Source: Microvirga sp. | Lineage (GTDB): Bacteria; Pseudomonadota; Alphaproteobacteria; Rhizobiales; Beijerinckiaceae | DNA: 64,000 nt | Direction: 5' to 3' | Assembly (NCBI RefSeq): GCF_014699075.1 | Contig: NZ_JACXAB010000003.1 | Location: forward strand, 401,536-465,535 | In this document: piece by piece, positions 9,396 to 18,338 of the stretch | How the letters are laid out: each line of letters opens with the position of its first letter | Numbering within the stretch: the stretch's first letter is position 1 | Made by a program: the position numbers and the translations under genes | Notes under the pieces: model-generated | Told to the model about the DNA's origin: nothing | The model's database searches: none | The model's input: the letters and a program-made list of their open reading frames with translations, nothing else

Positions 9396-9773
9396 TTACT
9401 TGCGTGGCACGATCTTGCCGGACAGCGTTCGCTTCCACAGGCTTGCCTTTCCAAACGGCAAGGGTCGCTTGGGCGCGTCCGCCCCAATGTGTCGGATCTT
9501 CTGGCGCTTGGCCCGTGCGGCGCGCCGGTGATCCTCTCGGGTCTTTTGAACAGCACAGGCCTGATGGGCCGGTCCTAGATTGGCGAAGTCGTCCGAACCC
9601 CCGAGTTCAAGCGCCCGGATATGCTCGACAATCCATCGCTCGCGCACCCCGTCGATCCTTCCGGAACATAGCACACATCGCCCCCCTGTCTTCTCCCACA
9701 CCTTGAGCCTCCGATGCGGTGTCAACTTCTGCCGCACAGTGGTGCCCACATCGGTGCTGTCGACGAACGGCAT
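9396..9773 (-). CDS. HNH endonuclease domain protein
   Basis: 125-residue basic protein. The HNH fold is visible: CVLCSGRI (zinc knuckle first pair), VEHIRALELGGSDDFANLGPAHQAC (His, Asn, His positions with a Cys of the second pair). An arginine/lysine-rich tail (TREDHRRAARAKRQK) follows. Of the second CxxC only one cysteine is evident (HQACAVQK), so zinc ligation may be atypical. The start is set at MPFVDSTDV (9773), 7 bases after the stop of the upstream small gene at 9781; upstream sequence in the same frame has no similarity. Could be a defence or mobile-element nuclease; nothing in the sequence fixes its target. Confidence 0.72.
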   Translation of the reverse strand: MPFVDSTDVGTTVRQKLTPHRRLKVWEKTGGRCVLCSGRIDGVRERWIVEHIRALELGGSDDFANLGPAHQACAVQKTREDHRRAARAKRQKIRHIGADAPKRPLPFGKASLWKRTLSGKIVPRK

Positions 9774-9780
9774 CTGCCTG

Positions 9781-10062
9781 TCACTCGGCACGGTCGCAGG
9801 GAGAAGTCGGCTCCCCAAGTTGGTCCGGGCTGACCTCGGAGCCGAGCAGCGCTCTGGCTTGTTGTACGAGACGATCCCATTCACGACACACGCGCTGATA
9901 ACGAGTGATGAGAAGGACCATCTCGTGCTCGCGTTGCAGATCCGTCGGCACCAGTCGCGCCTGCATACCAAGCGAAGCCACCGTTGGGATCTGGGTACGA
10001 ACCGATTGGTGTTGAGGAACGACAGGCGCCTTGTGCCGCTGCTTCCGTGATGATCTCGTCAT
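9781..10062 (-). CDS. Small unknown protein upstream of HNH endonuclease
   Basis: 93 residues, basic N-terminus (MTRSSRKQRHKAP) followed by an amphipathic helical stretch (LQREHEMVLLITRYQRVCREWDRLVQQARALLG, about residues 41-74). I do not recognise a family. AGGAG lies seven bases before the chosen ATG; another ATG 21 bases upstream (MHEQEIAM) lacks such a site. It is transcribed just ahead of the HNH gene, with only 7 bases between them, and directly behind the palindrome at 10086-10103, so the pair is probably one autoregulated transcript. Function not assigned. Confidence 0.5.
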   Translation of the reverse strand: MTRSSRKQRHKAPVVPQHQSVRTQIPTVASLGMQARLVPTDLQREHEMVLLITRYQRVCREWDRLVQQARALLGSEVSPDQLGEPTSPCDRAE

Positions 10063-10085
10063 GGCAATCTCCTGCTCATGCATCT

Positions 10086-10103
10086 TAAACGTTATATCGT
10101 TTA
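10086..10103 (-). promoter_or_regulatory. Operator-like palindrome before the HNH pair
   Basis: TAAACG and CGTTTA form perfect 6-base arms around the AT-rich centre TTATAT, in otherwise GC-rich DNA. It lies 24 bases before the ATG of the 93-residue gene and overlaps TATAAA/TATAAC sequences that could be a -10 element on the minus strand. This fits a dimeric repressor site over the core promoter. The repressor is not identified. Confidence 0.45.
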
Positions 10104-10388
10104 TAAAGTTCCCTTGGGTAAACCACCTGGGGATCAGGAGAGCGCCTATTAGAGCGTGGACGTGACCGACTAGCACCCGGGAAGGCCCACCAACTATGCA
10201 TATTGCAGCACCGTATCAAACGACGATGGTGGCAGGCTCTTTCCCGGATTTGGCAGAACGAAGCCAATACTGAGCAGGTGCACACGCGTAGAAAAAGCTC
10301 GCTTCTAAGGTCCCTAAGGCTGAACACGTCAGCCATGTCGCTCCACATTTGCTTGATGTTGCGGGAGGACGCCTTGCGGAATAGAGAT
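10104..10388. other. Gap between HNH pair and tRNA-Ile, no gene seen
   Basis: No reading frame here looks real: the minus-strand frame at 10085-10348 is Arg/Cys/Trp-rich and has no recognisable domain. I found no integrase remnant and no repeat of the tRNA end. Confidence 0.4.
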
Positions 10389-10464
10389 TGGTGGGCCCGG
10401 CAGGACTCGAACCTGCAACCAGACCGTTATGAGCGGCCGGCTCTAACCATTGAGCTACAGGCCC
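10389..10464 (-). tRNA. ileX: tRNA-Ile (CAU anticodon, Ile2 type)
   Basis: 76 bases read on the minus strand from GGGCCTG to GGGCCCACCA with CCA encoded. D arm GCTC...GAGC, anticodon stem GGCCG/CGGTC around loop CTCATAA, T arm CAGGTTCGAGTCCTG. The anticodon CAT would normally be methionine, but the acceptor stem and the CTCATAA loop resemble the bacterial Ile2 tRNA whose C34 is changed to lysidine by TilS so that it reads AUA. No downstream tRNA accompanies it. Confidence 0.9.
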
Positions 10465-10686
10465 TTCCAAGGAAGGGATGCACCTTCTGGCCAAGAGAAA
10501 GCCCCTTGGCCATTCTGGAGCACGATGGGTGCCCTTTCACTGTTCCTGTAATACATCGCATCCCCCGTCAAGCCGGTTCTGCCATGACGGCCCTGTCCTG
10601 GCTGTCGCATGGACTGTTGCCAGACCGGCCCTTGATCCGCGCGAAATTCGACCATCTGTTCGGTATCCTGACCGGTGGAGGAAGAG

Positions 10687-11673
10687 ATGGGGCTGCTTGT
10701 CGACGGGGTCTGGCAGGACCGGTGGTACGACACCACGAGTACGGGCGGCCGCTTCGTGCGGACGAACGCTGTCTTCCGTCACTGGATCACGGCAGATGGC
10801 TCCCCCGGCCCGACCGGCGAAGGTGGGTTCAAGGCCGAGAGCGGGCGCTATCACCTCTATGTGTCGCTAGCCTGCCCCTGGGCGCATCGCACCCTGATTA
10901 TGCGCCGGCTCAAAGGGCTGGAGGCGATGATCGGCGTCTCCGTCGTGCACTGGCGCATGCTGGACCATGGCTGGACCTTCGAGGACGGTCCCGGCGTCGT
11001 CCCGGATCCCATCCATGGCTCCCGCTACCTGCATCAGGTCTACACCGCCGCCAAGCCCGACTATTCGGGGCGCGTGACGGTGCCGGTGCTCTGGGACAAG
11101 ACGAACGGGACCATCGTCAGCAACGAATCCGCCGAGATCATCCGCATGATGAACGTGGCTTTCGACGGCATCGGGGCAAAGCCCGGCGACTACTATCCCG
11201 AGGATTTGCGCCCTGAGATCGACAGCCTCAATGCGCGCATCTACGATCATATCAACAATGGCGTTTACAAAGCCGGTTTCGCGACAACGCAGCCAGCTTA
11301 TGAGGAGGCCGTGCGCCCGCTCTTCGAGGCGCTCGATGCACTCGACGAGCGCCTGTCCTCACGCCGCTATCTCTGCGGCAGCAGGCTCACCGAGGCCGAC
11401 ATCCGCCTCTTCACCACGCTGGTGCGTTTCGATCCGGTCTATGTCGGCCACTTCAAGTGCAACTTGCGCCGCATCGCAGACTATCCGCATCTCTCCGGCT
11501 ACCTGCGTGACCTCTACCAGACGGACAGAATCGCCGAGACGGTGAACATGGCTCACATCAAGGGGCACTATTACGAGAGCCACGAAACCATCAACCCCAC
11601 CGGCATCGTGCCGGCCGGGCCTGTCCTGGATCTCGATGCGCCGCACGGCCGCGAGCGGCTTCAGGGCCGGTAG
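10687..11673 (+). CDS. Glutathionyl-hydroquinone reductase (omega-like GST)
   Basis: 328 residues of the YqjG/PcpF-type family that reduces glutathionyl-hydroquinones with glutathione. The active-site motif ACPWAH (Cys near residue 63) is in the N-terminal thioredoxin-fold half; SNESAEIIRMMN marks the glutathione site, and the all-alpha half contains CGSRLTEADIRLFTTLVRFDPVY, a strong family signature. ATG 10687 has GGAGG upstream; GTG at 10675 is a less likely start. Its 3' end overlaps the convergent cyclase gene by 13 bases. Confidence 0.9.
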   Translation: MGLLVDGVWQDRWYDTTSTGGRFVRTNAVFRHWITADGSPGPTGEGGFKAESGRYHLYVSLACPWAHRTLIMRRLKGLEAMIGVSVVHWRMLDHGWTFEDGPGVVPDPIHGSRYLHQVYTAAKPDYSGRVTVPVLWDKTNGTIVSNESAEIIRMMNVAFDGIGAKPGDYYPEDLRPEIDSLNARIYDHINNGVYKAGFATTQPAYEEAVRPLFEALDALDERLSSRRYLCGSRLTEADIRLFTTLVRFDPVYVGHFKCNLRRIADYPHLSGYLRDLYQTDRIAETVNMAHIKGHYYESHETINPTGIVPAGPVLDLDAPHGRERLQGR

Positions 11674-12881
11674 ACCTCAATGGCTTCGGCAAAGCCTTGC
11701 ACTGCATGGGCGCCAAGCGGTGAAGGATCTCCCCACAGGTGCTCCACGAACGGCTTCGACATGAGCAGCGGCTCACCCAGCCGCTTGTTCAGTTCGGCGA
11801 TGCGGCTTGCGAGATTCACGTCACGTCCGATCACGGTGAAGTCGAGTCGCTGGCCGGAACCGACATTGCCATAGGCAGCATCGCCATGATGCAGGGCAAA
11901 GCCCACGCTGATCGGCACGGGGAAGCGCCCCTCGCTGTTCGCCGCCTCGATACGGCGAAGCGCATTGACGGCGGCTGTGAGCGCCGATTGCGCCGCACCG
12001 CCCGTGTCGTCGCCCTTGTCTCGCACGATCGCCAGCACACCATCGCCCAGATATTTCAGCACCTCGCCGCCTTCGTCCTCAATGGGCGGCACGAGGCAGT
12101 CGAAATAGGTGTTCAGCAACTCGACGGCGCTCTCGGGACTGAGCGTCGAGGAGATATGCGTGTAGTCGCGCATGTCGGCGAACAGAATGGCCGAGCGGAT
12201 GCGCGTGACCTGCCCGCGCTGGATCGTCCCGGAGAGGATCGCCTTGTGGGGGTCGTCGCCCACATAGATGCGCAACACCTGGTCGAGGCGATTGCTGGTT
12301 GCTCGCAACTCGGTGACGAGCGCGAAGGAGGGCATCACCATGCGCAGGATCGTGAGCGCGCGCTGGCCGAACCCGCCGGGTGTCCGGGTTGCGAATGAGA
12401 TCGCGTTCTGGGCTCCATTCGTGAACAGGATCGGAACCGTGACGTATTGCCGGTAGCCCGCCTCCTTCAGCTCCGGGATGACCGCAAAGAGATCGTCGGC
12501 GGTCTCGTCCAAGTCCAGGATGAGCCATTCGCCCGTGCGGTTCACATAGGCGAAGGGACTTGCCTGGTAGACGGCTTCACGGCGGTCCCCGTGCGGCAGA
12601 TAGCGCACGACCGTGCCCTCCTCCCGGGTCCAGAACCGGCCAATGCCCGCATATTCCGTATGGAGCGCCTCGATGGCCGAGACGGCCCGGTCGATGGGCA
12701 ACCCCAGGTCGATCAGGCGGGTGAGGAAACCGGCCAGGACTTCGTTCGCATCCTCCATGCGGGCCGCGATGGTGACGAGCCAGTCCCGCAGGGCGACGAC
12801 GCGCGACAGGCTCTCCGTGTCGAGGCTCTTGGCCATGGTCAGGAGATCGTCCGAGAGGTCTGTCGAGGGAGGCAGCGTCAT
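11661..12881 (-). CDS. Class III adenylate/guanylate cyclase
   Basis: 406 residues. The C-terminal half (about 228-395) is a class III nucleotide cyclase catalytic domain: metal-binding Asp236 in FADMRDYT and Asp280 in LKYLGDGVLAI, with Lys277 at the position expected for adenine specificity, and IGRDVNLASRIAEL near the end. The N-terminal 200 residues form an unrecognised sensory region (WLILDLDETADDLFAVIPELKEAGY), without membrane helices, of the kind seen in soluble rhizobial cyclases. Probably makes cAMP in the cytoplasm; the signal it senses is unknown. Confidence 0.87.
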   Translation of the reverse strand: MTLPPSTDLSDDLLTMAKSLDTESLSRVVALRDWLVTIAARMEDANEVLAGFLTRLIDLGLPIDRAVSAIEALHTEYAGIGRFWTREEGTVVRYLPHGDRREAVYQASPFAYVNRTGEWLILDLDETADDLFAVIPELKEAGYRQYVTVPILFTNGAQNAISFATRTPGGFGQRALTILRMVMPSFALVTELRATSNRLDQVLRIYVGDDPHKAILSGTIQRGQVTRIRSAILFADMRDYTHISSTLSPESAVELLNTYFDCLVPPIEDEGGEVLKYLGDGVLAIVRDKGDDTGGAAQSALTAAVNALRRIEAANSEGRFPVPISVGFALHHGDAAYGNVGSGQRLDFTVIGRDVNLASRIAELNKRLGEPLLMSKPFVEHLWGDPSPLGAHAVQGFAEAIEVYRP

Positions 12882-13023
12882 AAGGCCAAGGTGTGTTGCC
12901 CCCGCCGAACCTTCAAGGCACAGGGAGGTATTCGCTGGAAAAAGCTGATATGCGCCTCGATCGGGCGATCATTTTGCGGGCAATCGTTTTGACACACGGC
13001 AGCCCTCGTACTAGAGCCGAACC

Positions 13024-13644
13024 ATGGCAAGTATCGATACGCTTTTCGTCACTAAAGTCTACCGCGCCGAGCTGGCCGGCTCTAAAGCCGAACAGCGTAA
13101 TGCCGAGCTTGAGGCCGCCTCCCTGTCGATCGCCGAGGACGACGAGGCCGGGCAGCGCTGGTGCGCCAAGCACGGCTATCCGGGCTATACGTCCTATGCG
13201 TCCCTCAACGACCTGCCTTGGCGAGTTCCGGTCTTCGGCGATCTCCTGAAGGAGATCGACAAGCATGTGGCGGCCTTTGCCAAGGAGCTGGAATACGACC
13301 TCCAGGGCCGCAAGCTCGTCATGGACAGCCTCTGGATCAACATCCTGCCGCCCGGCGGCATCCACACCTCGCACATCCACCCGCATTCGGTGATCAGCGG
13401 CACCTATTACGTCACGATCCCGGAGGGAGCGAGCGCCCTCAAGCTCGAGGATCCACGCCTCGGCTTTATGATGGCGGCCCCGCCCCGCAAGGCCAAGGCC
13501 AAGCCGGAGAATCGGCAGTTCGCCTACATGAAGCCCGCTCCCGGCACGGTGCTGCTGTGGGAAAGCTGGCTGCGCCATGAGGTGCCGTTGAACGAGGCGG
13601 AATCCGAGCGCATCAGCATCAGCTTCAACTATGCCTGGCAATAA
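13024..13644 (+). CDS. TIGR02466-type putative 2-oxoglutarate/Fe(II) oxygenase
   Basis: 206 residues. The double-stranded beta-helix core shows an iron-binding pattern: HTSHIHPHSVISGTYYV in the middle, then WLRHEVP and RISISFNYAW at the C-terminus (distal His and 2-oxoglutarate-binding Arg). Length and order match the TIGR02466 family of uncharacterised 2OG-Fe(II) oxygenases. The substrate is not known. It is a single gene, 70 bases ahead of ada on the same strand; as ada and AlkB-type oxygenases both reverse alkylation damage the neighbourhood is suggestive, but this protein is not AlkB. Confidence 0.8.
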   Translation: MASIDTLFVTKVYRAELAGSKAEQRNAELEAASLSIAEDDEAGQRWCAKHGYPGYTSYASLNDLPWRVPVFGDLLKEIDKHVAAFAKELEYDLQGRKLVMDSLWINILPPGGIHTSHIHPHSVISGTYYVTIPEGASALKLEDPRLGFMMAAPPRKAKAKPENRQFAYMKPAPGTVLLWESWLRHEVPLNEAESERISISFNYAWQ

Positions 13645-13714
13645 GGGCAGCAGTCGAGAAATAGACGCCTCGTTTCCGGCGACACAGGCCCGGCTCCTGC
13701 GCTAGAACATCGTC

Positions 13715-14770
13715 ATGCAACTGCTTCGTGACGACGACACTCTCTTTGCCGCCCTGATCGCCCGCGATCCTTCCTATGAAGGCTTCGCCTATGTGGGCGT
13801 GAAGACGACCGGCATCTTCTGCCGCCTGACCTGCCCGGCCCGCAAGCCGAAGCGCACGAATGTAATGTTCTTCGCCTGCAGAGACTCGGCCCAGGAGGCG
13901 GGCTTTCGTCCGTGCCTGCGCTGCAAGCCGCTCGACATCAAGCCGCCTGCGAGCGAGGCGCTCCAGACGCTCAGAGAGCGGATCAAGGCGGAGCCCGACA
14001 GACGGTGGAGCGCGGAAGACCTGAAGGCGCTGGGCTATGATCCCTCGACGGTGCGCCGCGCCTTCCAGCGCGAATACGGCGTCACCTTCGCGCAATATGC
14101 CCGGTCGCAGCGGCTGGGGCTTGCGGTCGGCACCTTGCAGCAGGGAGGCTCGGTGATGGATGCGCAGCTCGATGCCGGCTACGAATCCGGCAGCGGCTTT
14201 CGCGAGGCCATCAGCCGGCTCATCGGCGATGCGCCGGCACGCATGACGGCGCACCAGATCCTCACGGCGCAATGGCTCGATACCCCCATCGGCGCGATGC
14301 TGGCCGTGGTGGACGATGCGGGCGTTCACCTGCTCGAATTCGCCGAGCGCAAAGCGCTTCCCAATGAGATCAAGCGACTGCGCGAGCGTGTCGGGCCGAT
14401 CCGCTTCGGCCATCACCCGATGCTCGACAGGCTTGCCGGTGAGATAGAGCAATACTTTTCAGGACAGCTGACGGCATTCACCGTGCCTGTCGTCCAGAAG
14501 GGCACGGCTTTCGAGGCCAATGTCTGGAATGCTCTGCAGCAAATTCCGGTTGGTCAGACCCGCAGCTACGGCGCACTCGCGCACGCGATGGAGCGCCCCA
14601 ATGCAGTGCGTGCGGTGGCACGGGCGAACGGCGCCAATCAGGTGGCGATTATCGTCCCGTGTCATCGGGTGATCGGCGCCGACGGATCCATGACCGGCTA
14701 CGGTGGAAAGATCTGGCGCAAGCAATGGCTGCTGAATCACGAGCAGCGCATGGCAACAGTACAACCATAG
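13715..14770 (+). CDS. ada: Ada: methylated-DNA repair protein and transcriptional activator
   Basis: 351 residues with all three Ada parts. Residues 10-72 are the methylphosphotriester-accepting zinc domain with Cys36, Cys40, Cys67 and Cys70. Residues about 85-180 are an AraC-type helix-turn-helix. Residues 185-345 are the O6-methylguanine-DNA methyltransferase with the acceptor PCHR motif (Cys316). Self-methylation at the first cysteine is known to turn Ada into an activator of its own regulon. No linked alkA or alkB is seen here. Confidence 0.95.
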   Translation: MQLLRDDDTLFAALIARDPSYEGFAYVGVKTTGIFCRLTCPARKPKRTNVMFFACRDSAQEAGFRPCLRCKPLDIKPPASEALQTLRERIKAEPDRRWSAEDLKALGYDPSTVRRAFQREYGVTFAQYARSQRLGLAVGTLQQGGSVMDAQLDAGYESGSGFREAISRLIGDAPARMTAHQILTAQWLDTPIGAMLAVVDDAGVHLLEFAERKALPNEIKRLRERVGPIRFGHHPMLDRLAGEIEQYFSGQLTAFTVPVVQKGTAFEANVWNALQQIPVGQTRSYGALAHAMERPNAVRAVARANGANQVAIIVPCHRVIGADGSMTGYGGKIWRKQWLLNHEQRMATVQP

Positions 14771-14784
14771 ACCTGAGGTTAGAG

Positions 14785-15549
14785 ATGCCTGATCAAGTCA
14801 CGAAGGCGCAGGCGTTCAAGGCGCTGCACGTTCCGGGCGACCCGATCATCCTGTTCAATGTCTGGGATGCAGGCACGGCGAAAGCCGTTGCAGCCAGCGG
14901 TGCCAAGGCGCTCGCGACCGGCAGTTGGTCCGTTGCAGCGGCGTATGGCTTCGAGGACGGCGAGCATATGCCCTTCGACCTCGCGATCGCCAATCTGGAG
15001 CGCATCATAGCGGCCACCGATCTTCCCGTGACCATCGACCTGGAGAGCGGTTACGGTGCCAATCCCGACGAAGTCGGTGCAAGCGTTGCCCGCGCGGTGC
15101 AGTCCGGCGCCATCGGCTGCAATATCGAGGACAGCTCGCGTGAGACCAAGCCTTTGCGCGCCGTCTCCGAACAGGCGGCGCGGCTCAAGGGAGCGCGGCA
15201 CGCAGCTGACAAATTGGGCATTCCGGCCTTCCTCAATGCGCGTACCGACGTATTTCTCATCGCCCCGGCAGATACGCATGAAGGTCTTGTCACGGAGGCA
15301 CTCGAACGGGGACGTGCCTATGCCGATGCCGGCGCGGATGGCTTCTTCGTGCCGGGCCTCGTCAATGAGACATTGATCGCGCGCGTGGTTGAAGGATCTC
15401 CCCTGCCGGTGAATGTCATGTTCAACGCAGCCATGCCGCCGGCTGCGCGTCTTGCCGAACTCGGCGTCGCCCGCATCAGCCACGGGCCGGGACCATATCG
15501 GATGATGATGAAGGCGCTTGAGAACGCTGCGAGGGAAGCCCTGCTCTAG
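14785..15549 (+). CDS. Isocitrate lyase/PEP mutase-family protein
   Basis: 254 residues with the ICL/PEPM TIM-barrel pattern: LFNVWDAGTAKAVAASGAKALATGS, IDLESGYG (metal-binding Asp/Glu), GCNIEDS and NARTDVFL. The KKCGH loop of isocitrate lyase is absent, so it more likely cleaves or rearranges a small 2-hydroxy or phosphonate acid; oxaloacetate decarboxylase-like activity is known for relatives. Start at ATG 14785 with GAGGTTAGAG ahead; it begins 14 bases after ada, probably cotranscribed. Exact substrate not assigned. Confidence 0.85.
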   Translation: MPDQVTKAQAFKALHVPGDPIILFNVWDAGTAKAVAASGAKALATGSWSVAAAYGFEDGEHMPFDLAIANLERIIAATDLPVTIDLESGYGANPDEVGASVARAVQSGAIGCNIEDSSRETKPLRAVSEQAARLKGARHAADKLGIPAFLNARTDVFLIAPADTHEGLVTEALERGRAYADAGADGFFVPGLVNETLIARVVEGSPLPVNVMFNAAMPPAARLAELGVARISHGPGPYRMMMKALENAAREALL

Positions 15550-15565
15550 CAGGGCCCACCTCACC

Positions 15566-16786
15566 TCAACCGCGCGCCTTCTCGATCTTCGGCAGGAAAT
15601 AAGCGAGCAGCCCGATGGCCGGAAGGAACGAGCACAGCTTGTACACGGTCTCGATGCTCGTCGCGTCCGCGAGATATCCCAGGGCCGCAGCGCCCAAGCC
15701 CCCCATGCCGAAGGACAGGCCGAAGAACAGGCCGGCGATCATGCCGACACGGCCGGGCACAAGCTCGGTCGCGTAGACAAGGATCGCCGAAAAGGCGGAA
15801 GCGAGCACGACACCGATGATGACGCTCAGCACCGCCGTCCAGAACAGGCCGGCATAGGGCAGCAGGAGCGTGAACGGCAGCACGCCGAGGATCGAGATCC
15901 AGATCACGTAGCGCCGGCCGATCCTGTCGCCGACCGGGCCGCCAAGCAGCGTGCCGGCCGCCACCGCACCAAGAAAGATGAACAGGTAGACCTGCGCATC
16001 CTGCACCGACAGCTGGAACTTCTCGATCAGGTAGAAGGTGTAGTAGCTGGTGAGGCCGGCCATGTAGAAGTTCTTCGAGAAGACCAGCAGCATCAGGATC
16101 GTGATCGACACGGCGATGCGCCCACGCGACACGGGCGAGGTCTTCTGCGCCGCTTTCGGCTTCGCTTTCAGCTCAACCAGCTTGTCCCGATACCAGCGCC
16201 CGACCGCAGACAGGATCAGCATCGCGAGCAGCGCCACGGCGGAGAACCACGCAATGCTGCCTTGGCCGAACGGCACCACGATGAAAGCCGCAAGCAGCGG
16301 CCCCAGCGCCGTGCCGGCATTGCCGCCGACCTGGAACACCGATTGCGCCAGCCCGTGCCGTCCACCCGAGGCCATGCGGGCAACGCGGGAGGATTCAGGG
16401 TGGAAAACCGACGAGCCCATGCCGACGAGCGCAGCCCCCAGAAGCAGCATCGGATAAGAATGGGCCTGCGAGAGCGTCAGCAGGCCGACCAGGGTGAAGC
16501 CCATGCCGACCACGAGGGAGAAGGGCTGCGGCCTGCGGTCCGTGAACGTGCCGACCAACGGCTGCAGCAGCGATGCGCTCATCTGGAACGTCAGCGTCAG
16601 CAGGCCGATCTGGCCGAAATCGAGGCGGTAATTGTCCTTCAGGATCGGGTAGATCGCCGGAAGCAAGGACTGGATGAGGTCGTTCAGCAGGTGGGACACG
16701 CTGATGGCAGCTAGGATGGGCACTGCGACCCTTTCCGCCGAGGTCTGGACGGGTGCGGCGGGCATGACGGGTGATTTGGTGTCCAT
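15566..16786 (-). CDS. fsr: Fosmidomycin-resistance-type MFS efflux transporter
   Basis: 406 residues with 12 predicted membrane helices. SVSHLLNDLIQSLLPAIYPILK near the N-terminus and GSSVFHPESSRVARMASGGRHGLAQSVFQVGGNAGTALGPL in the first half are hallmarks of the Fsr subfamily, which exports fosmidomycin and related compounds. The start is placed at MDTKSP; the upstream 67 in-frame residues are Cys/Pro-rich and unlike a transporter. It converges on the PEP mutase-like gene with 16 bases between. The natural substrate is unknown. Confidence 0.88.
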   Translation of the reverse strand: MDTKSPVMPAAPVQTSAERVAVPILAAISVSHLLNDLIQSLLPAIYPILKDNYRLDFGQIGLLTLTFQMSASLLQPLVGTFTDRRPQPFSLVVGMGFTLVGLLTLSQAHSYPMLLLGAALVGMGSSVFHPESSRVARMASGGRHGLAQSVFQVGGNAGTALGPLLAAFIVVPFGQGSIAWFSAVALLAMLILSAVGRWYRDKLVELKAKPKAAQKTSPVSRGRIAVSITILMLLVFSKNFYMAGLTSYYTFYLIEKFQLSVQDAQVYLFIFLGAVAAGTLLGGPVGDRIGRRYVIWISILGVLPFTLLLPYAGLFWTAVLSVIIGVVLASAFSAILVYATELVPGRVGMIAGLFFGLSFGMGGLGAAALGYLADATSIETVYKLCSFLPAIGLLAYFLPKIEKARG

Positions 16787-17059
16787 CGAGGGTTCTTTTG
16801 TTATGGCAGCGGGCCCGGAGCTTGCCTCCGGAGGCGTTTCCAATCCTCCTATAGCCCAGAACACGATGTCGATCCCCTGCCCATCCTGCAATCCTGGGCT
16901 ACGGTCCAGGCGGGGCAAGGACCCTGTTCCTGGGGGACAGACACTCAAATGCAACAAAATATCGCATAGGTCACAACTTTTTCCCATTTAGACTCTAGCG
17001 ATAGGAAATCAAGCAATAAGCCCGGCAACCGGGACAGTGATTAGAACAAGGGGTATTTC

Positions 17060-18253
17060 ATGTCTCAGGCTACGTCCTACGAGCAATTGATGCTCGAACT
17101 GGTGAACCGGGAGCGCGCCAAGGCCGGCGCCCAGCCGCTCGCCTTCAATGGGAACCTGAACGAATCAGCCGATGCACACAGCAACTGGATGATCTCGGCC
17201 GACGTGTTCAATCACACGGGATTGGGTGGCTCGTCCCCGCACCAGCGGATGATGAATGCCGGCTACAGCTTCACCGGCTTCTATGCCTCGGGCGAGAACA
17301 TTGCCTGGGCGAGCCTCCGGGACCCGGCAGGGCTGCAGGACGAGGTGGAATACCTGCACACGAACCTGATGAACAGCCCGGACCACAAGGCGAACATTCT
17401 CAACGGCAACTTCCAGGAAGCCGGCATCGGATTCCAGACCGGCGGTTATCTGACCTGGGACGCGGCCTTCGTCACACAGAACTTCGCCCGCTCTGGCACC
17501 CAGGCCTTCCTGACCGGCGTCACGATGGACGATAGGGACGGCGACCGGTTCTACGACATCGGCGAAGGGCTCGGCGGCATTACAGTAACGGCCGTGAGCT
17601 CGACCGGGGTCAAGTACACGACCACAACGGGGGCCGCAGGGGGCTATAACCTGGCCTTGGCGGCGGGCGCATATACGGTCACGTTCTCGGGCAGCGGCTA
17701 TACTCCTGTCACCAAGCAGGTGACCATCGGGAGCGCGAACGTGAAGCTCGATCTCATCGATCCGGTTGGCGGCACGACCACCAGCAGCACCCCGATCATC
17801 GGCACGGCGACGGTCAACAGCCTCTCGGGCACTTCGGCCGCCAACACGATCAAGGGCATGGGCGGCAACGACAAGCTCTACGGCAAGGCCGGCAATGATA
17901 AGCTTTACGGCGGCACCGGCAGCGATGGGCTCGTGGGCGACAGTGGCAGTGACCGGCTCTATGGCGAGAGCGGCAACGACAGGCTCAACGGGAGCAGCGG
18001 CAACGACTTTCTCTCCGGCGGCACAGGGGCCGATACATTCCGCTTCACGGGCAAGTGGGGTGCCGACAAGATCACTGATTTCAGGAACGGGATCGACCGC
18101 ATCGACCTGCGCGGCAACGGCCTGAGCTTCGGTGAGCTCAGCATCGCGCGCGGCAATGGCGACGGTGACGGCGTGGCCGATGACGTGATCATCAAGGCCG
18201 ACGGACAATCGATTGCGCTTCTCAACGTGAAGGCATCGCTGATCGGCGCCTAG
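17060..18253 (+). CDS. Secreted CAP-domain protein with RTX calcium repeats
   Basis: 397 residues, no N-terminal signal peptide, as expected for a type I secretion substrate. Residues 6-145 form a CAP/SCP domain: His40, Glu79 in SGEN and His109 in SPDHKANIL are the cavity residues. Residues 150-235 look like a small beta-sandwich carboxypeptidase-regulatory or SdrD-like domain (DRDGDRFYDIGEGLGGITVTA). Residues 266-325 hold about six GGxGxDxLx calcium-binding nonapeptides, and the last 60 residues form the typical RTX C-terminal cap and secretion signal. The CAP domain may bind or cleave lipid or cell-wall components; bacterial roles are poorly known. No type I secretion genes are nearby. Confidence 0.87.
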   Translation: MSQATSYEQLMLELVNRERAKAGAQPLAFNGNLNESADAHSNWMISADVFNHTGLGGSSPHQRMMNAGYSFTGFYASGENIAWASLRDPAGLQDEVEYLHTNLMNSPDHKANILNGNFQEAGIGFQTGGYLTWDAAFVTQNFARSGTQAFLTGVTMDDRDGDRFYDIGEGLGGITVTAVSSTGVKYTTTTGAAGGYNLALAAGAYTVTFSGSGYTPVTKQVTIGSANVKLDLIDPVGGTTTSSTPIIGTATVNSLSGTSAANTIKGMGGNDKLYGKAGNDKLYGGTGSDGLVGDSGSDRLYGESGNDRLNGSSGNDFLSGGTGADTFRFTGKWGADKITDFRNGIDRIDLRGNGLSFGELSIARGNGDGDGVADDVIIKADGQSIALLNVKASLIGA

Positions 18254-18288
18254 GACTTCCTGTTCTGAGTTCACATCCCTCGACAAAG

Positions 18289-18317
18289 AAAAAGGCGGGC
18301 CAAGAGCCCGCCTTTTT
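18289..18317. terminator. Bidirectional rho-independent terminator
   Basis: GGCGGGC and GCCCGCC pair around CAAGA, with five A before and five T after, so it can end both the CAP-RTX transcript and the convergent symporter transcript. Confidence 0.85.
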
Positions 18318-18338
18318 GCTGATCGGCTGTCGGATCCC

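Noticed and set aside
10085..10348. 87-codon minus-strand frame before tRNA-Ile
   Set aside because: Cys/Arg/Trp-rich, no similarity and no ribosome site; spans the operator-like palindrome.
10389..10464. tRNA-Ile as attachment site of a genomic island
   Set aside because: No integrase and no direct repeat of the tRNA 3' end found in the window.
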